Source: an uncultured Gammaproteobacteria bacterium (GTDB lineage: Bacteria > Pseudomonadota > Gammaproteobacteria > Arenicellales > JAANXG01). From it: a stretch of 37,131 bases of DNA. Below are positions 7,697 to 15,680 of the stretch, piece by piece (position 1 is the stretch's first letter; every line of letters begins with the position of its first letter). Location: positions 1-37,131 of the forward strand of contig CAMYNX010000008.1 of NCBI GenBank assembly GCA_947259875.1, in the 5' to 3' direction. Made by a program: the position numbers and the translations under genes. The notes below the pieces were generated by a model. It ran no database searches. It saw only the letters and a list, made by a program, of their open reading frames with translations, and was not told the DNA's origin.

Positions 7697-9445
7697 ATGC
7701 GTCCTAAGGTGAAGATCCGCAAGACCAGAACCCGGAAGTCACACGCGCCGATTTCATCCAAGTTGTCTGCCCAGGCCGCGGTGCAGGTTAAGAATTTACC
7801 GCTCGGCGGGCATGCCTTAGTCCTGCCGAAAACGAAAAAAGATTTCAAAAAGCTGATTCCACCCGACCTGGTCTCGTTCGGGCCGGTGTTTCTCAAGCAT
7901 CCGCTGTTGGCGCCATTCTTTGTGACACCCTGCGTCAAGGAGGACCAGAACTGGCCTGCGGTGGCGTCTGATGGCAAGGATTTCCTGGTGATCTGGACTC
8001 AGAACGCATACCAGACGGAGCTGTGGGGGGCGCGGATATCTGGTAATGGCTACGTGCTCGATCCCAAGGGCTTTCTAATCAATACCGTCGGATTTCATCG
8101 TTTTCCCCGCGTGGCTTTCGGTAAAGATCCCAAGACCGGTAAGGGTGGTTACCTGGTAGTGTGGCAGCGCTGGGAGGAACATAACCAGAGGCACAAGGTC
8201 TTAGGTGCCCTGGTCACCAGCGCAGGTAAAGTTGAGGTCAGGCTGGCCGATACCTATCCCGATGCCTCCGCTAAATACGGTGTCGCGCACAAGGTGCATA
8301 AGCTGAGCGGGAACCAGGCGGTCAACAGCGATGGGATCCACATCTTTCCCGATATAAAGAACCACTGGAACAAATGGCAGGATTACGGTCCGCTGGAAAG
8401 CTTCGGACCCCCGCAGGTGGATTTCAACGGTACCGATTTCGCGGTGTTATCCAGTGACTACGGGATCATTCGGCTGGTCGAACCGGGAACCGGCTTGGTC
8501 AAGCGGGCCAAGAAGAACAAGGGGGTTGTGTATCCGCTGGGCAAGCCGTACACCGTTGAAGTTGGCAAACTGTCTAGCGCATGTCTGACCGCCCGCCTGG
8601 CAACAGGGGGCGGGAAGCAGGGTCTTGTGACCTGGTTCGGAAAGTTGGTCAACCCGGGGGTGTGGCCTCTGTGGGGTGCCAAGCTCACATTCACCAGTAC
8701 CGGTGCAGCGGTCGGCAAGCCGAAAAAGATCGCCGATTATTGCCAGGTCAACGGCCACTGCTGCGAAGTCGCGTCATCAGGTACCGGCAACTACTTTCTC
8801 GGATGGCACGATATTACGAACAAGCGCAAGGCCAATGGCCAGGGTCCGAGTTATCCGCGGGCGGATCTTTATAAGTCCGCGATCACCTCGGTGACGGGCA
8901 AGCCTAAAAATTTCGATAAGGCTGGTTGGGGCGTGTTGTATCCGAAAAAAGACTTCGGAAGCTACTACCCCAATGTCGCGTTCGATGGAAACAATTACCT
9001 GCTCGTGTGGGATTCGGGCGGCACGTATCTGAAAAATGTGTGGATGAAGGAACAGGGGATGTATGCGGGTGAAGTCGATACGGAGTCGAAGATATTCTGG
9101 GATCCCATCCCTCCCGGCACAAAGAGTAAATTGACGCAATCGCTCTCATGCACGGGTGATTTCTCGATCCTCGGTACGTATTTTTCGGGATACGGTCAGC
9201 CGGTTGAAAGTTTCGGAATCTTGGGGCGCGACCAGGGCCCCGGTTACTACGGTCTGATTCATGGCACGCCGGAGGTCTGCTTCAGCAAGAACTACGGACT
9301 ATTGGTCTATCGATGGTTGAATACCGACGCATGGGACACAAAGCATCCTACTTTCATGATCCGCGCCCGCTTTATTGCAAGGACGACTTTTCAAGTGGCA
9401 AAGGTAGGTAAGCTCGGGAAACTAACTAAGACTGGAAGTAAATAG
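7697..9445 (+). CDS. Beta-propeller-like repeat protein of unknown function
   Basis: The 582-residue protein begins at an ATG preceded by TAGGAGG eight bases upstream. Several segments repeat a pattern of the type ASDGKDFLVIWTQ ... GARISGNGYVLDPKG, with later copies YLVVWQRWEE ... GALVTSAG, VDFNGTDFAVLS, NYFLGWHD and AFDGNNYLLVWDSGG. This blade-like motif is seen in predicted extracellular beta-propellers. The N-terminus is very basic and has no hydrophobic signal peptide, which is unexpected for such proteins. Cys pairs occur at CCE and CFSKN. The gene is convergent with the AAA+ gene and sits alone. A structural or binding role is plausible but not shown. Confidence 0.8.
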   Translation: MRPKVKIRKTRTRKSHAPISSKLSAQAAVQVKNLPLGGHALVLPKTKKDFKKLIPPDLVSFGPVFLKHPLLAPFFVTPCVKEDQNWPAVASDGKDFLVIWTQNAYQTELWGARISGNGYVLDPKGFLINTVGFHRFPRVAFGKDPKTGKGGYLVVWQRWEEHNQRHKVLGALVTSAGKVEVRLADTYPDASAKYGVAHKVHKLSGNQAVNSDGIHIFPDIKNHWNKWQDYGPLESFGPPQVDFNGTDFAVLSSDYGIIRLVEPGTGLVKRAKKNKGVVYPLGKPYTVEVGKLSSACLTARLATGGGKQGLVTWFGKLVNPGVWPLWGAKLTFTSTGAAVGKPKKIADYCQVNGHCCEVASSGTGNYFLGWHDITNKRKANGQGPSYPRADLYKSAITSVTGKPKNFDKAGWGVLYPKKDFGSYYPNVAFDGNNYLLVWDSGGTYLKNVWMKEQGMYAGEVDTESKIFWDPIPPGTKSKLTQSLSCTGDFSILGTYFSGYGQPVESFGILGRDQGPGYYGLIHGTPEVCFSKNYGLLVYRWLNTDAWDTKHPTFMIRARFIARTTFQVAKVGKLGKLTKTGSK

Positions 9446-9706
9446 GGATGGGCAGCAAAGACGCAGTTCTAGACCTCGTTTTAAGTCTGTACTGGATGAG
9501 TGCCCGCGATCTCGAGTTCGAACTACTCGAACGAAAAGAAAAAAAGGGGTCGTTGAAAAACAATAGTGCTTCTGATCCTCAGTTGTCACCGACCTCAATA
9601 TACAAATCGGGTCCGTGGCCACCGTACCCCTTGACCTACCGCTAGGCCGATGCGCTAACCGCTCATTTATATCAATGAATGAGTCAGGTAATCTGACCTG
9701 CCCGTT
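9446..9706. other. Convergent intergenic region with degenerate palindromic repeat
   Basis: This lies between two convergent genes. It contains the degenerate copy of the 5295-5353 palindrome at 9541-9597. The right arm is well kept (TTGTCACCGACCTC) and the left arm has drifted. No gene is supported. Confidence 0.6.
9541..9597. repeat. Degenerate copy of the REP-like palindrome
   Basis: Left arm AAAAAGGGGTCGTTGAAAAA, loop ending TCTGATCCTCAG and right arm TTGTCACCGACCTC align with 5295-5353 in the same orientation, with several substitutions. It may also act as a weak terminator between the convergent genes. Confidence 0.6.
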
Positions 9707-12244
9707 TCAAAGTGCCTCATGCTCGGTTCGAACCCAGCGTATCGCTTTTGCTAAGGGTTCGTGATAAGCCGCGGGTAGATTGTTGTACAACTTACTCTCG
9801 GAGTGATTGCCCACGTTATCTTCTATGTTTTTCAGATACCGCCGCATCTTTCCTTCGATTCGAGTCACGATTTTGGAATCATCCGATTCAGAAAGCGACC
9901 GCGCGGCTCGCCCAAGATCCCAGTCGTTTTCGCTCAAGGTCTTAATGCACAGTCCTCGCAAGTGGTTGGATAATGTGCGCGATTTATGGCTGAGTCCCAG
10001 CTCTTCTTCGGCGGGTTTGATTTGAAACCGGTGTCTTCTCAGGGTAGCCAACTCTATCGGCTCTGTGGTCGCGGCAATCTCGCGCGCGGCGATGCTCGGT
10101 GCAGCAGGTTCGGTTGGAATCGGACCCGCCGATTCACGGCGTGAAGTCATCGCGGTTTGTAGCTTTTCCGACAAATATCCGGCGCGCAAGACATTATCAT
10201 CTTCCAGCATCGCCTTGCCGATCGCCTTGTGAATTTCGGACATGAGTTCGCGGGCGTTTCCCCGTGCGTAAGAGTACCGACTCAACAAATGCATGGCCTT
10301 GGGCGAGACCACGGAAATGTCGTGCTTGAGTTCTTTGCCGATGTTGTTCTTGAAATGCTCCACCAGCAGCGGAATGTCCTCGGGCCGTTCGCGCAGCGGC
10401 GGCACGTCGACCCGCGTCCCGATTCGCGCCAGAACATCCGCTTGAAATTTTCCTTCTGATACCAGCTGGGCGGGATCGCGATTGGTGGCAAAGATGAACT
10501 TGACCGATACGGTGCGCGGTTGACCGCGACCAATCCCGGGTTCAAACGGTTTTCCCTCGAGGGGATATAGCAGCAGGTCTTGCACGTTAAGGGGCAGTCG
10601 GTCGAAGTCGTCGAGAAAGAGCGTACCGCCATCGCTTTCTTCCAGCAGACCGCTTTGCCCCTCCTTGGGCACGTTGGGCAGACCGTGCCCGGTCCCCACG
10701 CCGAATAGTTTGCCTAGCGCGAAGGCGGGATCGGCATGCTCGAACTGCGCGCAGCTGATCTCTTTGCAGATCCCATCACTGTGATCGCTCAGCAGGTGGA
10801 CGGTCTGCGCGATATGCGTTTTGCCGGTTCCCGACTCGCCGACGATCATCACCGGTGCGGTGCCGCGCGCCGCCACCGCGGCTTGTTCGAATACATCCTC
10901 CCAGAGCGTACTGACACCGATCAACGTTTCCTTGCGAATCTGCCCAAGCTGTGGATACCGCGCCTCCAGCTTGCTCATCTTGGATGTTGGTTCCGCGGGT
11001 CCTTCTCCCGCCTGTTCCGCCAATTCGTATTCCTCGAGCTCCACGGTCAACTGACCGAGCTCCTGGGTCATCGCATGGATCCGCTGGTCGCGCCGCATCA
11101 CCGCCGTCTTCTCTCTTTTGAGCATTGTTTGCAGCAGCTTGATACGGCCGCGGATAATACCGCGCACGCCAAACAACTCGTGGTTGGTAATTGACAGCGT
11201 TATCGAGAGCGGGACCAACGCTACCGGTACTAACAGCCAGTCGTAGCGGTGTATCAGCGCTTCGCCAACGAACAGGATCGGGAGATTCCACAGAACAAGG
11301 TGGGCGAAGGCGACAATCGCCATCGAGACAATGATCCAGCGCGTCCGTTCACGCTGGGCCGGAGACCGGCACTGCCGATAACCGACGAGCATTAACAACG
11401 TAGCCAACACGAGCAACCCAGTATTGAGCGACAACCGGATCAGGTAAGTCGCTGAAATCTTGTTGAGTAGGCCGCCGTCTGGAAACAGTATCGCGAAGAA
11501 CGGTATGGTGATTGACAGGATATAGAGAAACACCGGTATCCACGGATATCGCCGTAAGATCTGGCGACGCTCGGGAAATACCAGGCTGATATGCACAAGG
11601 ATGCTCATGACCAATTGCAAGAACAGAATTTCGAGCAGGTCGACAATATAGATCAGCGGGAACGTGGCACCCCGAATCAACGGAGAGTAGAACAACTCCC
11701 AGTAGGGTTCGTCGGTGGCCAGCCACATCACCGCGAAACAGAAACACATGCAAATCACATTGGCGTACCATTCCCTGGATTTCGAAACGACGATATAGAC
11801 CGCCAGCCCCATCAGGAACAGCATCAAAACTGTTCGGAACCCATAAAAAGCCCACGTTTCACTACCGCTCAGTGGCCGGGGGGTAAGCCTAAGCGTAATC
11901 GGGCCGGCATCCCGGTTGACCTCGTACGCGACGTCGGTGTCGCGGAGTTGGTATCGGTTGTTTAGATAGGCCCGCAAATCAGACTGGTACCACTGGCGCC
12001 ATTGGGCCGTGGGGCTGTTGCCTTGTCTGGAAACGACATCACCGACTCGCAACCCGGCCAGCTGCGCCGGACTATCGGACTCGATCGACGTGATGACGAG
12101 ACGTTGGTCCTGCCATTTGCCGTGGAACCCGATGAGGTACGTGTTATGGGTTACCGGTATAAACACCAACACAAAGAATACGGCGGAGATTGGGCCTAGT
12201 ATCAGCGGGCCCAGTTTGCCTAATCTTGCCATGGAGAATGCCAT
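9707..12244 (-). CDS. Membrane PDZ / multi-TM / AAA+ NtrC-like protein lacking GAFTGA
   Basis: From the ATG at 12244 (GGAG about nine bases upstream; a TTG at 12286 is less likely) the protein has 845 residues. In order: a membrane segment (about 12-32), a periplasmic PDZ-like domain (about 45-120, with ITSIESDSPAQLAGLRVGDVV), about seven further membrane segments (140-355), a coiled coil (370-412) and an AAA+ domain of the NtrC type (about 430-640). Walker A GESGTGKT is at 469-476, Walker B GGTLFLDDFD at 539-548, and arginine-finger region PPLRERPEDIPLL follows. Where sigma-54 activators carry GAFTGA, this one reads LFGVGTGHGLPNVPKEG, so sigma-54 contact is unlikely. The C-terminal ~150 residues may hold a helix-turn-helix but lack a clear Fis motif. 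It is divergent from the small secreted protein at 12467. I know no characterised protein with this layout. Confidence 0.85.
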   Translation of the reverse strand: MAFSMARLGKLGPLILGPISAVFFVLVFIPVTHNTYLIGFHGKWQDQRLVITSIESDSPAQLAGLRVGDVVSRQGNSPTAQWRQWYQSDLRAYLNNRYQLRDTDVAYEVNRDAGPITLRLTPRPLSGSETWAFYGFRTVLMLFLMGLAVYIVVSKSREWYANVICMCFCFAVMWLATDEPYWELFYSPLIRGATFPLIYIVDLLEILFLQLVMSILVHISLVFPERRQILRRYPWIPVFLYILSITIPFFAILFPDGGLLNKISATYLIRLSLNTGLLVLATLLMLVGYRQCRSPAQRERTRWIIVSMAIVAFAHLVLWNLPILFVGEALIHRYDWLLVPVALVPLSITLSITNHELFGVRGIIRGRIKLLQTMLKREKTAVMRRDQRIHAMTQELGQLTVELEEYELAEQAGEGPAEPTSKMSKLEARYPQLGQIRKETLIGVSTLWEDVFEQAAVAARGTAPVMIVGESGTGKTHIAQTVHLLSDHSDGICKEISCAQFEHADPAFALGKLFGVGTGHGLPNVPKEGQSGLLEESDGGTLFLDDFDRLPLNVQDLLLYPLEGKPFEPGIGRGQPRTVSVKFIFATNRDPAQLVSEGKFQADVLARIGTRVDVPPLRERPEDIPLLVEHFKNNIGKELKHDISVVSPKAMHLLSRYSYARGNARELMSEIHKAIGKAMLEDDNVLRAGYLSEKLQTAMTSRRESAGPIPTEPAAPSIAAREIAATTEPIELATLRRHRFQIKPAEEELGLSHKSRTLSNHLRGLCIKTLSENDWDLGRAARSLSESDDSKIVTRIEGKMRRYLKNIEDNVGNHSESKLYNNLPAAYHEPLAKAIRWVRTEHEAL

Positions 12245-12379
12245 TCTGTGTGCTCCACACCGTATCCCCACACGTTTCCCGCCCAACTCACTATCACAAA
12301 TTCACACTATTCACCACCGGGTTGTTTCAGCGTATTGATAACTAAACACCTTTTGCTGGTTATAACCACCCCCTCTAGG

Positions 12380-12397
12380 TTGGCACGCAACTTGAAA
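12380..12397 (+). promoter_or_regulatory. Sigma-54-like promoter (variant -12) before the 12467 gene
   Basis: TTGGCACGCAACTTGAAA has the -24 GG (12382-12383) and TGGCACG block with correct 10-base spacing to the -12 position, which is GA instead of the near-invariant GC. It lies about 70 bases upstream of the ATG at 12467. Confidence 0.45.
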
Positions 12398-12466
12398 CAA
12401 ACCGGATGAATGGCGGCAAAAACTTACTGCCGGAGTAAGTATTTATGATGCAGGAGGACATAGATC

Positions 12467-12988
12467 ATGAACATTTCGCGATGCAAACAAGTCGCAGCCC
12501 GTATCATCGTATCGGTTGCGCTTATTTTTCTCGGGTTCAATGCGCTCGCCGAAAACGGCATGTACGTCTTCCAGTACGAGGCGGGATTCGGCGGAAAACA
12601 TCCCACAAGCAGCTTCTATCTCGGTGCGCAGCCGCAGTTTGTATCGAATGCGGACAACTTCAGTGAAAACAGCTTGATCAGAGTTCCGCTGTTTTCGACG
12701 GATCACAACGTGTGGACGTTGTATCGCACACTGCAACCTCGGCCGATACCCCTCGCCCTGGAAGATCCGACGAACCTACCTTCCGATGCTGCGTCCAGTA
12801 CGAAACATGAGCCAACGCAGGATTCGCCGTGGAAGAATTTTGGACGTATTTTGGCAGCCGGCGGCGCCCTAGGTGTATTGATTTACCTCTCCGACAAGGA
12901 GGACCAGCGCAAATGTACGTCCGCCGAGAGGACGCTTTGCATTGTTGGCGGTCTTGCTGGTGGGGGTGGCTGCGGCTGCAAATTGTAG
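12467..12988 (+). CDS. Small exported protein of unknown function
   Basis: The 173-residue product starts at an ATG with AGGAGG about nine bases upstream. It has a signal peptide ending near FNALAEN and a mature part rich in aromatic and polar residues (YVFQYEAGFGGKHPTSSFYLG). A second hydrophobic segment follows (ILAAGGALGVLIYL, about 126-139), then a short charged stretch, and the C-terminus is CIVGGLAGGGGCGCKL with Cys pairs. I do not recognise the family. It is not a PEP-CTERM protein, since the hydrophobic stretch is not followed by a terminal basic cluster. It is divergent from the AAA+ gene and is preceded by a sigma-54-like motif. Confidence 0.75.
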   Translation: MNISRCKQVAARIIVSVALIFLGFNALAENGMYVFQYEAGFGGKHPTSSFYLGAQPQFVSNADNFSENSLIRVPLFSTDHNVWTLYRTLQPRPIPLALEDPTNLPSDAASSTKHEPTQDSPWKNFGRILAAGGALGVLIYLSDKEDQRKCTSAERTLCIVGGLAGGGGCGCKL

Positions 12989-13020
12989 CTGGTGCTATGA
13001 ACGCATAGGAGGACTATTTT

Positions 13021-13161
13021 GTGTGTTGCGTACGAATCGCGTTGGCAACTAGTGACGCGATTACAGTTGCCTGTTCATACCAGAAACGGTATCCAGGCAG
13101 TCTACCGGTGTTGACGTGCGCTCTGTATTCTCGCGCTGGAATACGTGAACGGGTTCTATGA
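13021..13161 (+). CDS. Candidate small gene, 46 residues, unknown
   Basis: A GTG at 13021 stands seven bases after a strong AGGAGGA ribosome site (13007-13013), 32 bases past the stop of the exported protein gene. The product would start VCCVRIALATSD and end AGIRERVL. It has no recognised domain, and no clear signal peptide or membrane segment. The ribosome site is the only positive evidence; it could instead be the start of a decayed gene. Confidence 0.3.
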   Translation: MCCVRIALATSDAITVACSYQKRYPGSLPVLTCALYSRAGIRERVL

Positions 13162-13554
13162 GACGTCACTTCATACGTTTGCTGGATTTAGTTTGTACGT
13201 GGGCGAGTGTCCCAAATTGGATCACTCGTGGTTGATCACCTGGTCAATGATGTCGGCAATGGTTAGGCCGCGCACGGAACGTATGCGTCGGGTTTGAAGA
13301 CTTCAAGCCTTTGAAGACAGCCGGGCCACAGGCGGTGGAGCTACACCCAGAACGCTCGTTCGATGCACCGGAATCGGATCCGCTTTCGTTCTTTGTGTCC
13401 GGGAATTTTGCTCGCGATTGGCAACCCGCCACACGTCCGGGCCACACCCTTCCCACACATTTCACCGCACATCACCGGTCCCGCGTCACACATTTTTGAG
13501 TTGAATTGGTGCCCATCGCGCCGAAAGGCAGCATCGGCGCGGCTTGCGGCAACC

Positions 13555-13571
13555 TGGCACGAAGTTTGATT
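13555..13571 (+). promoter_or_regulatory. Sigma-54-like promoter (variant -12) before the GDSL esterase
   Basis: TGGCACGAAGTTTGATT has the -24 GG at 13556-13557, TGGCACG, and GA at 13568-13569, where GC is expected, with the right spacing. It lies about 100 bases upstream of the ATG at 13671 and shares the same -12 variation as the motif at 12380. Confidence 0.42.
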
Positions 13572-13670
13572 ACGTTCACAAACGGACACGCAGAAAAAAG
13601 TTTTAGATGTGTGTCCGCAACGAGGCTCACTTAGTCCAGTATTTCTTTTAGAAAGAAGGAGCAAACGATC

Positions 13671-14681
13671 ATGAAAAGGTTCGTACGACACCAGTCTCTA
13701 TTATCGGCTATTCTGCTCATCGGTACCCTGTTGCCCGGGTGGGTGTTTGCCGACACCACTTTTAAAAAACTGTGTATCTTTGGCGACAGCCTGTCCGATA
13801 CCGGGAACGTCTTTGAAGTTGAACACGATGTATCCACGCGGCCCTATGACTTGATTCCGTCGTTCCCGTACCCCATCGGGGGGCCAACATTCAGCAACGG
13901 TCGCACGTGGATTCAGCACTTCGCGAAATCATTGGGGCGCAGCAACGACGCCAAACCAGCGTTTCGTGGTTCTGGCCCTTTTTGTAACTACTCCTTCGGT
14001 AGTGCCAGAGCAAGACAGAGAGCGGGTCAGCCGTTTGACCTGCCGGGGCTCGTCACCCAATACTTTGAGGACTTTGAGAACGCGGATCCAAACACACTTT
14101 ATATAGTGTTTGTGGGTGGCAACGACATTCGCGATGCCGTTGTTGCGTATCCCAGCGATCCTAATGTCAGTGAAAATATTCTTACCGACGCGGTGACCGC
14201 GATTGGCCAAGGTATCTCGGAGTTGGCCGCAGGGGGGGCGAGAAAGTTTCTCATCATGAACGCGCCGAACGTCGCGTTAGTTCCTGCGGTGAGCGCCCAA
14301 GGACCTGGAGCTCAGGGACTAGCGCAGTACCTATCATCCCAATTCAACGATGGATTGGCTAGTGCTTTGGGATTCCTGCCGCCAGGCCTCGAGGTAATGA
14401 GCTTTGATGTATTTTCATTTACCAATGGCATGGCGGCTTCACCGCCCGAGGGAGTGATAAACGCAACGGATTCGTGTATCACGCCAGGAGTACGCAAAGA
14501 CGCGATCTGTGCGGCTCCAGATCAGTATGTGTATTGGGACGGTATCCACCCCACCAGGGTGATCCACGCAGCGTTCGCGGAAGCCGTTGCGCGGGCGTTA
14601 CCCGCTATGCTCGCTTCCAGTGCCTCAAGCCAGTCCCGCCTGGCCCAGCTCGACGACAACAACGGCGGGTTTGGACTTTAG
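13671..14681 (+). CDS. Secreted GDSL (SGNH) esterase/lipase
   Basis: The 336-residue protein has a signal peptide ending at about Ala28 (LLPGWVFA), then SGNH-hydrolase blocks in order: FGDSLSDTGN with the nucleophile Ser40 (block I), YSFGSARA in the block II region, VGGNDIRD (block III Asn), and DGIHPTRVIH near the C-terminus with the catalytic Asp and His (block V). It would hydrolyse esters or lipids outside the cytoplasm. Length fits the passenger-only group with no autotransporter domain. The ATG has an AGAAGGAG ribosome site. The last ~25 residues are a polar tail (SQSRLAQLDDNNGG). A stable hairpin follows the stop. Confidence 0.93.
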   Translation: MKRFVRHQSLLSAILLIGTLLPGWVFADTTFKKLCIFGDSLSDTGNVFEVEHDVSTRPYDLIPSFPYPIGGPTFSNGRTWIQHFAKSLGRSNDAKPAFRGSGPFCNYSFGSARARQRAGQPFDLPGLVTQYFEDFENADPNTLYIVFVGGNDIRDAVVAYPSDPNVSENILTDAVTAIGQGISELAAGGARKFLIMNAPNVALVPAVSAQGPGAQGLAQYLSSQFNDGLASALGFLPPGLEVMSFDVFSFTNGMAASPPEGVINATDSCITPGVRKDAICAAPDQYVYWDGIHPTRVIHAAFAEAVARALPAMLASSASSQSRLAQLDDNNGGFGL

Positions 14682-14690
14682 TCAGACGAT

Positions 14691-14716
14691 CCACGGGCAG
14701 CTTCGGCTGCCCGTGG
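14691..14716 (+). terminator. Hairpin after GDSL esterase gene
   Basis: CCACGGGCAG and CTGCCCGTGG pair perfectly over 10 bases around a CTTCGG loop, ten bases after the stop. There is no T run, so it may stabilise the mRNA end or need a factor for termination. Confidence 0.6.
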
Positions 14717-14952
14717 TGAAGTGCACCGCCGATTTTTCCGACGCGCTACCTTGGGGCTAAAGTTTCGATTTTGTCGAACTTGCTTTGTTCCTCGCGGATC
14801 CTTTGAACGAGCTAATAAGGCCTGTGGAGAACATAGTGCGTAAAAAGAATCGCTCTCTAAATTTCTGTTTCAAAATCCCGCGCCGGTTTGCATCTCGAAT
14901 TCACTACCGTCGGCCGCATGCGTAATGCACGGCGTAGGAAACGCCCCCAGAG

Positions 14953-15039
14953 ATGTCTTTAGATTTTCGCATTGATGGCTCCAATCAGGTGGTGCTACAC
15001 CCATCGTCTGCTTATCGATCTTTTAAGCGGGCTTTGTAA
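14953..15039 (+). CDS. Possible 28-residue upstream peptide
   Basis: The frame MSLDFRIDGSNQ ... SFKRAL ends two bases before the ATG of the XRE-like gene, close enough for translational coupling. The only upstream signal is a weak AGAG. It may be a coupled small gene or a remnant of a larger one. No family is recognised. Confidence 0.2.
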   Translation: MSLDFRIDGSNQVVLHPSSAYRSFKRAL

Positions 15040-15041
15040 AG

Positions 15042-15272
15042 ATGAAAATTGCTTTGTGCCGAAGCCTACAGCAGCGCAAACAGCGGGAAGGTCTGAACCA
15101 GGCGGTGTCTGCTCGACTTACAAATTCCAGCCTATCCCATGTCGCCAATATGAAGACCAGTAATGCGGGTGTTGCTATCGACCTGCTCCTCGAATCGTTA
15201 TTGGCGCTCGGGGCATCGCGTAAGAAACCCGCGAGATTTGTTAACCAATCCAAACGACTGAAAGCCGCTTAG
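15042..15272 (+). CDS. Small XRE-type helix-turn-helix protein (possibly degenerate)
   Basis: The 76-residue product reads RKQREGLNQAVSARLTNSSL, then SHVANMKTSNAGVAIDLLLE and SLLALGASRKKPARFV. This follows the plan of short XRE/HipB-like regulators: a first helix, the GLNQAVSARL ... SSLSHVANM helix-turn-helix, then a VSLDLLLRALLALGASR-like third part. Several usually conserved positions differ (an arginine-glutamate linker in helix 1, Pro in KKPARF), so it may be decaying. No toxin gene of HipA or HigB type is visible beside it. The ribosome site is weak. Confidence 0.45.
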   Translation: MKIALCRSLQQRKQREGLNQAVSARLTNSSLSHVANMKTSNAGVAIDLLLESLLALGASRKKPARFVNQSKRLKAA

Positions 15273-15680
15273 CGGCAGCAACCAAACAAGGGCCATGACG
15301 AAAATGTCGTAAGTCGGCCCTCGCCCGTCCAGCTGGTCGCTTCCAGTCACAAACTCGTGGCATCGGTGGGGGTGAATATTTCTCACCATGCGCGAACGAT
15401 TATGACCGGGTGTGATGGAACGCAGCGGAATGGCCGGTTCGCGTTGATGCGGTGGCCCGGTCACGGGCCGGTACTGTCGGCGTTCTGGAATTTTGTGGTC
15501 TATGCTTATCTTGTAAGTAAAGCTTTTCTCACGCGCGTCGATAGCTACCGGGGGGTAACACGAAATCGTTCTTGGCTACCCATGCCTGAAGCATCAGGTG
15601 GGGACCATGAGCGCGACGGGCGTCTCCGCAGACCCCATCGATAAGTTTGACTAATCAGCCGACACAAATTGGGGGTATAG

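Larger units (their letters stand above)
12989..13670. other. Long gap with a possible small gene and a promoter-like motif
   Basis: Apart from the candidate 46-codon gene at 13021-13161 and the sigma-54-like motif at 13555-13571, I see nothing that supports coding in these 680 bases. Several overlapping open frames at 13244-13691 run on both strands without ribosome sites or recognisable motifs. Confidence 0.55.
14717..15680. other. Mostly non-coding stretch upstream of the transporter
   Basis: It contains the small XRE-like gene (15042-15272) and a 28-codon leader-like frame (14953-15039). A hairpin lies at 15289-15321 (AGGGCC/GGCCCT arms). A 15-codon frame at 15607-15654 follows GGTGGGG and precedes the transporter; it could be a leader peptide but has no other support. 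Nothing else is recognisable. Confidence 0.5.

Noticed and set aside
9640-9672. tRNA D-arm-like sequence on the minus strand (AGCGGTTAGCGCATCGGCCT)
   Set aside because: No matching acceptor, anticodon or T arms could be folded around it; the stretch is probably chance or an unrecognisable remnant.
9707-12244. Calling the AAA+ membrane protein a sigma-54 activator
   Set aside because: The GAFTGA loop is absent, so the standard function cannot be assigned despite overall NtrC-like AAA+ similarity.
12900-12988. PEP-CTERM or sortase-type sorting signal at the end of the small exported protein
   Set aside because: There is no PEP or LPXTG motif and no hydrophobic helix followed by a basic cluster at the very C-terminus.
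15357-15644. 95-codon plus-strand frame upstream of the transporter
   Set aside because: No ribosome site, no domain and odd composition; treated as non-coding.
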